From Chryseobacterium sp. E1 (GTDB lineage Bacteria; Bacteroidota; Bacteroidia; Flavobacteriales; Weeksellaceae): a stretch of 64,000 nt of DNA. The notes below the pieces were generated by a model. It searched no databases, had not been told where the DNA came from, and saw only the letters and a list, made by a program, of their open reading frames with translations. Both the position numbers and the translations under genes were made by a program. Position 1 is the first letter of the stretch, and each line of letters opens with the position of its first letter. The stretch lies in assembly GCA_019203745.1 (NCBI GenBank), contig CP078104.1, positions 558,001-622,000 on the forward strand, written 5' to 3'. Positions 55,571 through 64,000 of this stretch are shown here, piece by piece.

Positions 55571-58411
55571 TTAAAAATCAACATTAACTCCAAATGTGTA
55601 TATTCTAGGTCTTGGATAGAAATTGGCATCTATCGCATTGAAGTTTTCAGGATCCTGTCCTACATAGTTATTGGTAATAATAAATGCATTATTGACAGAA
55701 CCATAAATTCTTAATGTTGTACCTTTAAACAACTTGTCAAATCTGTATCCTAATGTAATATTTTCACAACGAAGGAATGTAGCATCGTGTAAGTTATAAT
55801 CGGATAGCCCTTCTGCGCTTGCCTTGGTATTAAATCTTGGATCTGCAGCTCCGTCATAGAAGTTAAGGACGTTATACAAACTATTACTGTTTACAGGATT
55901 GGAAGCTTCAGTAAACCCTCTGTTCACTCTAGCTGCATAATATACTTTTCCTCCAAGCTGTCCTCTGAAACTTGCTGATAGGTCAAAATTCTTATAATTT
56001 ACAGATGTTCCGAATCCGAATGTCCATTTTGGTCTTAAAGGAACAAAAGATTTATCTGCATCATTGATAATTCCATCTCCATTTTTGTCTACAAAAACCC
56101 CTGGTAAAACTCTTCCGTCACTGTCATAAACCTGTTGATATACCCAGGCAGAATAAGGCTGTTGACCTACTGCATGCTGTGCTAAGATCACACCGGTTCC
56201 TGCAAATGCTAAAGAGGATTCAGTAGCTCCAACTTTATCTCTGCCTTTCAGATCATCTACGTTTCCGATGTTGTATGCAATATTCCCATTCAAATCCCAG
56301 TTAAGATTCTGTGTTTTCACAGGAGTCACGTTGAAAGAAGCTTCAAAACCTTTATTCGTTAAACTTCCTACATTGTCGATAAACTGATTGGTCAACATCT
56401 GTCCTGAAGGGAAAGGAACCTGCGCCAATAAATCGGTAGTTTTTCTGCGATAATACTCAATAGACCCTGATATTCTTCTGTTTCTTGTACCAAAATCAAT
56501 CCCTGCATTATATGTTGTTGTCTTCTCCCATGTCAAGTTAGGGTTATAAGCCAATGCCGTATACAGCTCAGGCATAATTGTCCCGTTTGATAAAACCGTT
56601 CTAGGGAAATAGAAATACCTGATATCTCCGATTTCATATAGAGGACTGTATGGATAGAATCCAGCTGATCCTGTGATATCCTGCTGTCCTGTTTTACCCC
56701 AGCCCAATCTCAGTTTTAATTCTGAGAAACCTGAGTTCTCCATCCATTTTTCATCATTAATCTTCCATGCAAAAGCAGCTGCCGGGAAGTGTCCCCATCT
56801 TTTATTGGAAGGAAAAGAGACGAACCGTCTGCACGGTAACTCAAAGTAAACAAATATTTATTCTGAATATCAATATAGCTCTTCCGAAGAAGGATTGGAT
56901 ATTCAATACATTTCTGTAGTTATTGGCATATTTACTGTAAGGAGATTCTTCACGGATCCCTGTTGGAGAATCCATATTAAACAGTTGCTTCTTTCCTTTA
57001 TTATCAAAATTCTGATAAGAGTAACCTCCCTGAATATCAAACTTCGAGATAAACTTGTCATCAAACTTTTTACTATAGGCCAAATAAGCATCCATAAGCC
57101 TGTTGAAAATATTCTGATCTTCACCGTAATTCAACCCAGGATTGTAAACACCTCCTACAGCAACATCACCCTGATAAACAGGCCTGTACGACTGTAGTGC
57201 ATTTTGCCCATATACTTCACGGATTTTGGCATAAGAAGATTCAGCACCTAAGTTTACAACGGCTCTTAAATCCGGCAGGAAGTGCATTTTATAGTCTAGC
57301 TCAACATTTCCTAAGAATTTTTGCACTTCTTCAGGTCTTGTACGCTGCATCAATACAGCTACAGGATTTCTTGCTCCTGTCATTACATATCCGTTAAAAG
57401 TCTGATAATAGCTTCCGTCTGCATTATATATTGGCTTTGTAGGATCTGCAGTGATTGCTCCGCCAATAGCTCCTTCAGCATCAATTGTATTTTTCTTGGA
57501 AATGATATTTTTAATATTAATATCAATCTTCAAATGATTATCCAGCAAAGTCGGATTCAACTTCATTGAAGCTGTATATCTGTCATAATTATTTGTTTTT
57601 ACAATTCCTTGTGTATTATTATATCCGAATGAAAATCTGGCCGGGATAGATTTAAACAGATTAGATCTTACACTCAGGTTATGATCTGTAGAAACAGAAG
57701 TTCTGAAAATTTCATCCTGCCAATTGGTATTGTACATGACCTGTTTTCCATTTTCTGTAACCCCCAGCATATTGGCATAAGTAGGATTATACTCATTCAT
57801 GAACCTTTCAAAAGTAGGTCCATCCATTACATCAATGGTTTTTGTAACCTTACCTATAGATATATTACCGCTATAGTTAATTCTCATTTTCCCCGAAGAT
57901 CCTTTCTTGGTTGTAATGATAATAACCCCATTGGAAGCTCTGGAACCGTAAATTGCAGTAGCAGAAGCATCTTTTAATATTGAAAATGATTCAATATCAT
58001 TCGGGTTGACCAATGATAACGGATTGGATACCCCAGCCGGATTGGATGAATCCAAAGGAACTCCATCAATCACAATAAGTGGATTATTATTGGCTGTCAA
58101 AGAAGCTCCCCTCTAATTCTGATATTAGGTTTAGAATCCGGGGCTCCACCATCACTGGTAATTCTCACACCCGGAGCTTTACCGTTGATCAGCTGGTCTG
58201 CCGAGACAATAGCTCCTTTGTTGAAGTCTTTTTCAGAAACTGCAGTTACAGACCCCGTCAGATCAGACTTCTTTTTAGCACCATACCCGATCAGTACCAC
58301 CTCTTCGATTTTTTTCTCCTTAGGCAGGCTGTCTTGTTTCTGCGCATGCATTACTGTGCTGGCCAGTAAAAAAGCAGGCGCTATTTTTAATACCGTTGTA
58401 AAATTCTTCAC
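55571..58411 (-). CDS. SusC/RagA-family TonB-dependent transporter
   Basis: About 947 residues. Signal peptide ([14 protein letters not shown]), then directly the TonB-box/plug region [20 protein letters not shown], plug motifs [34 protein letters not shown] and [10 protein letters not shown], then the barrel ending [14 protein letters not shown]. The N-terminal carboxypeptidase-regulatory-like domain present in many SusC proteins is absent. Start is a GTG at 58411. Frame breaks near 58108, 56875 and 56790. Imports maltodextrins across the outer membrane with SusD. Confidence 0.92.
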
Positions 58412-58741
58412 AATCTTATTTTTATAGTTTCGTTTCAGTCATATTCTGGCATGAAGCCAGTTTTGCAATTTATAAAAAAATTAGAATTATTATAATTTTA
58501 ATATAATTTATAATAAATTTATGTATATTACGAAACGGGTTTTAGTTAATTATTTACACTCCAATAATTTACACGACGCTATGCTTTGCATAATATTTAA
58601 TTGGGATTAACAAAAAGTTAAACAAACGTTTAACTTAATTTCATATTGAAGACCAAAAATACGAACCTTGCCCATAATAAGTCCACAAAGAGCGGTATTC
58701 AAGAGATAATCCTTATCTTTGCAGTCAAAACTTTACTATAA
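58412..58741. promoter_or_regulatory. Divergent regulatory region between susC and metG
   Basis: 330 bases, very A+T-rich next to susC. Visible parts: a short ATGC TTT GCAT dyad near 58580, a LacI-type dyad around AAACGTTT at 58624-58631 flanked by TTAA on both sides (GTTAAACAAACGTTTAAC), and the metG -7 element at 58714. No gene seen. The dyad is a candidate operator for a maltose-type LacI regulator, none of which is encoded here. Confidence 0.45.
58714..58721 (+). promoter_or_regulatory. -7 promoter element of metG
   Basis: TATCTTTG, exact TAnnTTTG, 20 bases before the metG ATG. Confidence 0.55.
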
Positions 58742-60777
58742 ATGTCAAACAGAAAGATGATTACGGCAGCTTTGCCTTATGCAAACGGACCGGTTCATAT
58801 AGGACATTTGGCAGGTGTTTATATTCCTGCGGATGTTTACGCAAGATTTCAGAGAAGATCAGGAAAAGATGTAGCGTTTATCTGTGGTTCAGATGAGCAC
58901 GGAATTCCTATTACCATAAGAGCAAAAAAGAAGGGGTTACTCCTCAGGATATCGTTGATAAGTATCACGAAATTATTAAAAAATCTTTTGCTGACCTGGG
59001 AATTTCATTCGATGAATATTCAAGAACAACTTCCAAGAACCATTATGAAACCAGTCAGGATTTTTTCAAGGTTTTATATGAAAAAGGGAAATTCACCGAA
59101 GAGATGTCTGAGCAATATTTTGATGAGCAGGCAGGAGAATTCCTTGCTGACCGGTATATTGTAGGAACATGTCCTAACTGTGGCAACGAAAATGCTTACG
59201 GTGACCAGTGTGAGAAATGCGGCTCTACCCTTTCCCCTTCAGAACTGATCAATCCGAAATCTATGCTGAGCGGAAATGTCCCGATCCTTAAAGAAACCAA
59301 AAACTGGTACCTGCCTTTAAATGAATATGAAGACTTCCTGAATGAATGGATCATTGAAGGCCATAAAGACGACTGGAAGCCTAATGTATACGGACAGGTA
59401 AAATCCTGGCTGAATGATGGTCTTAAGCCACGTGCCATGACCCGAGACCTGAACTGGGGTGTTCCTGTTCCACTTCCTGATGCAGAAGGAAAAGTATTGT
59501 ACGTATGGTTTGATGCTCCTATCGGGTATATCTCTTTCACCAAAGAATGGGCTGAGAAAAACGGAAAAGACTGGAAAGATTACTGGCAGAGCGAAAACAG
59601 TGATCTGGTACACTTTATCGGAAAGGATAATATTGTATTCCACTGTATTATTTTCCCGGCCATGATGAAAGCTCACGGAGACTATATTATGCCTAAAAAC
59701 GTACCTGCCTTTGAATTCCTGAACCTTGAGAACGATAAGATCTCAACGTCAAGAAACTGGGCGGTATGGGCACATGAATATGTAGAAGACTTCCCTGGAC
59801 AGCAGGATGTGTTAAGATATGCATTGCTTTCGTCAGCACCTGAAACTAAGGATAATAACTTTACATGGAAAGATTTCCAGACAAAGAATAATTCTGAGCT
59901 GGTTAATAAATTTGGAAACTTCATTAATAGAGTTATTTCCTTTACTAATAAAAACTTTGAAGGAAAAGTCCCAAATGGTGTCTTAGATGATACAAGTAAA
60001 GCCGCAATGAAAACGGCAATTGAAGATGTTAACAACTATCTAGAAAAATATGAGTTTAGAAATGCGTTAAATGCTTTTATGCTTTTAGTTGATTATGGTA
60101 ATCAATATCTTCAAAATGCAGAACCTTGGAAGACAATAAAGAATGATCCAAATGAGGCAGGGCAAGCCATGTTTGTCGGGGCTCAAATTTCTGCTGTTGT
60201 TGCTCAACTATGTGAACCATTCATGCCATTCTCTGCAGAAAAGCTGTATGGTTATTTCAATATTGAGAAACAAAACTGGACTGATTTGAAAAACACGGAG
60301 ATCCATATTGAAGTAGGCCACAAGATTGAAGAAGCTCCTTTGCTATTCAACAAAATTTTAGACGACGTAATCGAAGCCCAGATCAAAAAACTGGAAGATA
60401 CCAAACAAAACAATAAAAAAACAAATCCTAACGCCAACCCTATGAAAGAAGAGATCACGTTTGATGACTTTACTAAAATAGACCTTAGAACTGCAACCAT
60501 TTTAGAAGCTGAAAAAGTAGAAAAAGCTGATAAGCTACTGAAACTTACTGTAGATACAGGAGTAGACGTAAGAACGGTTGTTTCAGGAATTGCAGAAAGC
60601 TTTACCCCTGAAGAGGTTATCGGGAAGCAGGTAATGATCTTATTAAACCTTGCTCCGAGAAAAATCAGAGGAATTGAATCTCAGGGAATGTTATTATTAA
60701 CAACTAAACCGGATGGTAAATTATCTTTCGTAACACCGGACGACAGCAATGTTGAGAACGGTATTGAGATTGGATAG
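58742..60777 (+). CDS. metG: Methionyl-tRNA synthetase
   Basis: Charges tRNA-Met. About 679 residues. Class I HIGH motif in PVHIGHLAG, the zinc knuckle [18 protein letters not shown], the KMSKS counterpart KISTS in [13 protein letters not shown], an anticodon-binding helical domain, and a C-terminal EMAP/Trbp111-like tRNA-binding domain ([20 protein letters not shown] ... [17 protein letters not shown]). One frame break near 58935; repair gives [21 protein letters not shown] terminator follows. Confidence 0.96.
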
Positions 60778-60798
60778 TTAACCTCAACATAAGATAAC

Positions 60799-60829
60799 AG
60801 GCTGTTTCACTAGAAACAGCCTTTCTTTA
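60799..60829 (+). terminator. Terminator of metG
   Basis: Perfect 10-bp stem AGGCTGTTTC / GAAACAGCCT, loop ACTA, then TTTCTTT. Confidence 0.85.
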
Positions 60830-60839
60830 GATGCTGCTT

Positions 60840-61506
60840 ATGGTTAATAAAAGTGTTTTAAGAAAATTTTCCAATCAAGAATTAGAGGGATATTTAAAAG
60901 AAGGAAACCGCTTTGTTCCGGAAGCTGTACAGATGGCTTTTGAAATTTTAGAAGAAAGGGGCCGTATCTTTACAGAGCAGGAAAGATCTTCCGTTCAGCA
61001 AATGATGCAGAACAAAAGAAATGCAGAAGAAGCAAAACTTACGGAAGAAAAAGAAACCTGGAAAGATCATATTACGGAGGATCCTAATGCCATCAGGCTG
61101 TATTCAAGGACCACCATTCTGGTGAGCAGTGTTTTTTCAGTACCGTCCCCGGATCTGTTTTATTATTTCTGAATTTAATAAAGCTGAAAAAATATTCCGC
61201 CGCTTTCTTTGCTCTGGCATTCGGTTGTATTTTTTTATGTTTCAGAAATACGTTCTGCAATCCCGTTTTGACACCCATTCCCTTTCCCGGTATAGCCCGG
61301 AAATAGGAGTTATTGCTGTTGGAGCTCTGGGTTTAATGATCATCAGTGTTTTAGCTACTCCCAAAAAACTTCCTTACCGTGCAGAATCTTATATCCTTCC
61401 TGTGATTTTATGTACAGGAACAGCTGTTGTTATGTATTTTTATTCTCAGGAATGGTTTGCTTATTTTCCATTTGTGAGGGTTATCCATATGCTTAGAAAT
61501 TATTAG
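60840..61506 (+). CDS. Membrane protein of unknown function
   Basis: About 222 residues. A soluble helical N-terminus (MVNKSVLRKFSNQELEGYL, then ILEERGRIFTEQERSSVQQM), followed by four hydrophobic segments and the end FAYFPFVRVIHMLRNY. Two frame breaks near 61130 and 61250 move the TM part between frames. The start at 60840 avoids the terminator of metG; 60831 is also open. No domain recognised. Lies alone, its own promoter not clear. Confidence 0.55.
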
Positions 61507-61680
61507 GAGCTGATTCCCGCTATACACTTTTACTCCTCGCTCCCTGCTAAATCCTAAGCCAGCTGTGGGGTAACCGTTTCTATCGGGGCTAGGAGATGAT
61601 ACAAAAAAGTCACTCCGGTTTACAGAATGACATGTTTATTCATGAGATTGCTTCGCTTTCAGCTCGCAATGATTTGTTGT
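61507..61680. repeat. Dispersed repeat remnants after the membrane-protein gene
   Basis: Three pieces: GATTCCCGCT (61513-61522) to ATCGGGGCTAGG (about 61580-61591), resembling flavobacterial intergenic elements that begin ATTCCCGCT and end GGGGCTAGG; GTCACTCC and GAATGAC (about 61608-61631); and GAGATTGCTTCGCTTTCAGC plus TCGCAATGA (61644-61673), whose ATTGC/GCAAT ends pair. No gene is seen. Confidence 0.45.
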
Positions 61681-61683
61681 ACA

Positions 61684-62388
61684 TTATTTCTTCGTCAGTT
61701 TTGCCAGATAAGAATCCTCGTCTTTCATTACTCTTTCTATTTTGAATCCGTTGTTTTCAGCTGCATTTTTCAATGTATTGAAATCAAGATACAGCCATGT
61801 GATCGGTTCCTCAGACTCCCCTTTATAATGAACCACATAATCCAGTTCTCCGTAATAGCCGCCGGCCGGGATATAAACTCCTCCATCCTTATCACGGTCA
61901 AACATATAAAGAATATCTGTACTGTCGATCAGGGTCTGTCCGTTTTCATTTAATAAAGCATGTAACTTCTGAAGATATGTATCAATTTTCGTCAGGCTTT
62001 CAAAAATTCCGGTACCATTCATCAGTAATACAATAGTATCAAATGTTTCCCCGGAAAAATCGAGTATATTTTGGCAAACTGCTTTTCTGATCCCTCTCAG
62101 TTGACAAACTTCAATAGATTTCGGAGAAATATCCAGTGCCAATACCTCCAGATTCCTTTCATTTTGAAGGTATAAAGCATGGGAACCGGCTCCAGCCCCG
62201 ATATCCAAAGTTTTTCCTTCAGATAGCTGCAATGCCTTTTGCTCAATAGCATTCATTTCTTCAAAATCTCTGAATAAATACTCTACAGGAAGTTCATCCA
62301 GCTCGGAAATTGATGTTTCAGTCTGCAGATCTTCAGGATTCTCATTATGATAATAATCCCAGATCGCTCTGCCCATTAAATCTTTCAT
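61684..62388 (-). CDS. Class I SAM-dependent methyltransferase
   Basis: Intact, 234 residues. Motif I LDIGAGAGSHALYLQ (about residues 63-77), motif II VLALDISPKSIEVC, and FDTIVLLMNGTGIFESL in the motif IV position. A small-molecule methyltransferase of the ubiquinone/biotin-type superfamily; the acceptor is unknown. The gene has the best-formed promoter of the window (62393-62424) with only 4 bases between the -7 element and the ATG. Confidence 0.85.
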   Translation of the reverse strand: MKDLMGRAIWDYYHNENPEDLQTETSISELDELPVEYLFRDFEEMNAIEQKALQLSEGKTLDIGAGAGSHALYLQNERNLEVLALDISPKSIEVCQLRGIRKAVCQNILDFSGETFDTIVLLMNGTGIFESLTKIDTYLQKLHALLNENGQTLIDSTDILYMFDRDKDGGVYIPAGGYYGELDYVVHYKGESEEPITWLYLDFNTLKNAAENNGFKIERVMKDEDSYLAKLTKK

Positions 62389-62392
62389 GGTG

Positions 62393-62424
62393 CAAAGATA
62401 CAGCTTCAGAAACTAAAGTTCAAA
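62393..62424 (-). promoter_or_regulatory. Full consensus promoter of the methyltransferase gene
   Basis: On the minus strand TTTG, 20 bases, TATCTTTG: exact Bacteroidota -33/-7 pair. The -7 element ends 4 bases before the ATG, so the transcript should start at or next to the initiation codon. Confidence 0.65.
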
Positions 62425-62634
62425 GTTTGAGATCCAGGTTTTTGAGTTCCTTATTATAACGCAATAGATCGCAATTTTTTTGAGGATGCACATATTCTTT
62501 TAAGATCGCTAGGCGTTTCACTCAGCAATGAAAAAGTAAATCTCTTAGCTAAATGAAATGCCTTAGCGAACAAAATTATTTTCCAGTCAGATTAAAAAAC
62601 TTTGCGGTCCCAGCGTTAAAAAAATAAACTCAGG

Positions 62635-63446
62635 TTATCCTATTGACTCTTTCTCTTCATGTCTGTCCGCTTGAGATTCATTTTCTGCTACGCCTGCTTT
62701 CCAGTAAGAGTAAGCATATAGCTCCCAGGAAGTCCAGTTTTCTCTTTTCTCAGATAGGTACGGATCTCTTTTACACTTGAAAATTCACAGGCAACATAAC
62801 CAAATTTACTTACCTCAGGAATCTCAATACTTTTTACAATATTTGAAATTTCACTGTTGATCTGAGGTTGTGCATTGTGAAGCCATTTAAAATCAATTTG
62901 AGCCTTGGTTTCAAGCAGTTGTTCATCCTCCTTTCCATGAACTTCGATAATACATATACCTTTTGCAGTTTCAGGAAGTGTTTCCAGAATAGCACTCAAA
63001 ACCGGAATGGCTGTAGCATCACCTACCAACAGATACCAGTCTGCCGCAGGATACAGCTCTTTTCCATCCAGGCGCATCATCACTCCTAATTTTGACCCGG
63101 CTTCTGCATTCCTCACCCACTGCGAGGCAGGTCCTCCGTCTCCATGATCTACAAAATCGATTATCAATTCGTTCTTCTCAAAATCAATTCCCCTATGAGT
63201 ATAGGTCCTGATTGCAGGAGCCACTTCTTTCGGAGGATAGATCCACTGGTGATTTTCGTCCAGAGTTGGAAAATGAATTTCATTCAGACCGGCTGGTGGA
63301 ACGGCAATTTTATTATTGTCTCCTATGGTCGTGTTTCTGAACTGCTGTACTTCAGGAGAATAAAGATAAACCCTGATAAAATGATCAGTGATGTATTCTT
63401 TTCTGGTCACTTCGGCAACGATCTGCCCTGATGGAATTTTAGCCAT
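62635..63446 (-). CDS. Siderophore-interacting protein (ferric-siderophore reductase)
   Basis: Cytoplasmic flavoprotein releasing iron from imported siderophores. About 271 residues. FAD motif AIRTYTHRGIDFEKNEL, FVDHGDGGPASQWVRNA, NAD(P)H-binding LLVGDATAIPVLSAILETLP, and VACEFSSVKEIRTYL. A frame break near 62733 hides the true C-terminus; repair gives WELYAYSYWKAGVAENES, the YWxxGxAExE signature of the family, and a stop at 62635 rather than 62688. Downstream of a TonB receptor on the same strand, giving an iron-uptake pair. Confidence 0.92.
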
Positions 63447-63467
63447 AACTGAAATGTATTTAAAATT

Positions 63468-63504
63468 AAAATCCGGTTTCCGATCAACATCAGAAACCGG
63501 ATTT
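63468..63504 (-). terminator. Terminator between TonB receptor and reductase
   Basis: Perfect stem AAATCCGGTTTC / GAAACCGGATTT with a 12-base loop, followed on the minus strand by TTTTAATTTT. It probably reduces read-through into the reductase gene. Confidence 0.75.
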
Positions 63505-63560
63505 GTATAAAGTATTACGATCGGATTAAGATATTGATTTAATATCCTAATCCTATTTTT

Positions 63561-64000
63561 TTAAAACTCAAAGGTGTAAGACAGGTTGAATGTTCTTCCT
63601 CTTCCTTTATAATTGAACAATTCAGGTAATCCGTATGTAGAATATAAGATCTGGGAACGTTTGCTCCATATTGTCTGATAATCCGTATTAAACAGGTTCT
63701 GGATTCCCAGATTGAATTTTCCCCAGCTTAAACGGTATCCTATCATCAGATCGGAAGTATTATAACCTTCAATAACATTATTAAGCTCGTCCTTCTGCTT
63801 GAAATTCTGCAATGACTGGAATCTGAATGACCAGTTCTGAACATTATACCCGATATAAGTTACCAGTTTTGAAGGGGGAGCATTATAAACCTCCTGTTTT
63901 TTCCATTCTCCTTTGTTGTCTACTTCAGATTTGATCAATAGTCCGCTTGCCCCGAAATAAACCCCGTTGTTTAGTGAGTAGGAAACCTCAGCTTCAATCC
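63561..64000 (-). CDS. TonB-dependent receptor, C-terminal part
   Basis: The last 146 residues or so of an outer-membrane receptor whose 5' part lies beyond the window. Visible: ASGLLIKSEVDNKGEWKK, ELNNVIEGYNTSDLMIGYRL, GKFNLGIQNLFNTDYQTIW and the end GRGRTFNLSYTFEF with terminal Phe. The NLFNTDY and RGRTFNLSY motifs are typical of siderophore receptors of the FhuA/FecA type, and the reductase next door supports ferric-siderophore uptake. The frame changes near 63940, just before the edge. Confidence 0.85.
   Translation of the reverse strand, partial: IEAEVSYSLNNGVYFGASGLLIKSEVDNKGEWKKQEVYNAPPSKLVTYIGYNVQNWSFRFQSLQNFKQKDELNNVIEGYNTSDLMIGYRLSWGKFNLGIQNLFNTDYQTIWSKRSQILYSTYGLPELFNYKGRGRTFNLSYTFEF

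Noticed and set aside
62688..63446. Siderophore-interacting protein ending at 62688
   Set aside because: That end (MLTLTGKQA) lacks the conserved YWxxGxAExE; a one-base repair near 62733 restores it and moves the stop to 62635.

Overview
The window looks like chromosomal DNA of a Flavobacteriia member, most likely Chryseobacterium or a close Weeksellaceae relative. The evidence is a fused SecDF, SusC/SusD/SusE proteins, secreted enzymes with C-terminal type IX secretion (T9SS) sorting domains, exact Bacteroidota -7 promoter elements (TAnnTTTG), A+T-rich DNA, and small Cys-rich peptides with the leader type seen in Chryseobacterium. No rRNA, tRNA, CRISPR array, phage or insertion sequence was recognised.

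Data quality decides how to read the window. Roughly three quarters of the long genes, including essential ones (secDF, metG, guaA, purH, dapF), are split by single-base frame changes. Wherever I worked out the repair, one base was missing from a short run (GGGG for GGGGG in dapF, 8 for 9 A at the MFS start, AAAAA for AAAAAA in purD). I therefore treat them as intact genes carrying deletion-type sequencing errors and annotate full spans, not pseudogenes. Only the Crp/peptide-deformylase junction near 27.19 kb looks like a real or assembly-level deletion.

Layout. 0-3.2 kb: unknown lipoprotein, arylamine N-acetyltransferase, MFS efflux pump. 3.4-13 kb: secDF, a T9SS sugar dehydrogenase, hemN, a beta-propeller protein, an amino-acid permease and pnuC. 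13-18.4 kb: a repeat-rich lipoprotein, dapF, mltG and a TonB-dependent receptor. 18.4-21.5 kb: a surface-sugar operon (DegT aminotransferase, small membrane protein, galE, cytidylyltransferase). 21.6-26 kb: a T9SS subtilase and PEP carboxylase. 26-31.4 kb: small poorly conserved secreted or membrane proteins, the broken crp/def pair, a YqhD-type alcohol dehydrogenase, a lipocalin and an SGNH hydrolase. 31.4-38 kb: a DEAD-box helicase, a secreted protein, a UbiB/AarF kinase, two tandem six-cysteine leader peptides, a GNAT-nitrilase fusion and an NTF2-like protein.

38.2-44.5 kb: a purine operon read leftward as purM-purN-purH-purD-guaA, making IMP and GMP, with odd degenerate repeats in its spacers. 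44.8-46.1 kb: pirin plus FMN reductase. 46.6-58.4 kb: a starch/maltodextrin (Sus) locus read leftward: SusC, SusD, SusE, GH97, GH13, an NTF2-like protein and an MFS sugar porter. Outer-membrane capture, periplasmic hydrolysis and inner-membrane uptake lie in one transcription order. 58.7-64 kb: metG, a membrane protein, a methyltransferase and the start of an iron/siderophore module (siderophore-interacting reductase and the 3' end of a TonB receptor cut by the window edge).

The best candidates for something new are the paired six-cysteine leader peptides at 35.35 and 35.69 kb, a set of genes whose promoter -7 element sits only 4-7 bases before the ATG (predicted leaderless mRNAs), and a dispersed two-stem GGCTAAAGCC palindrome.
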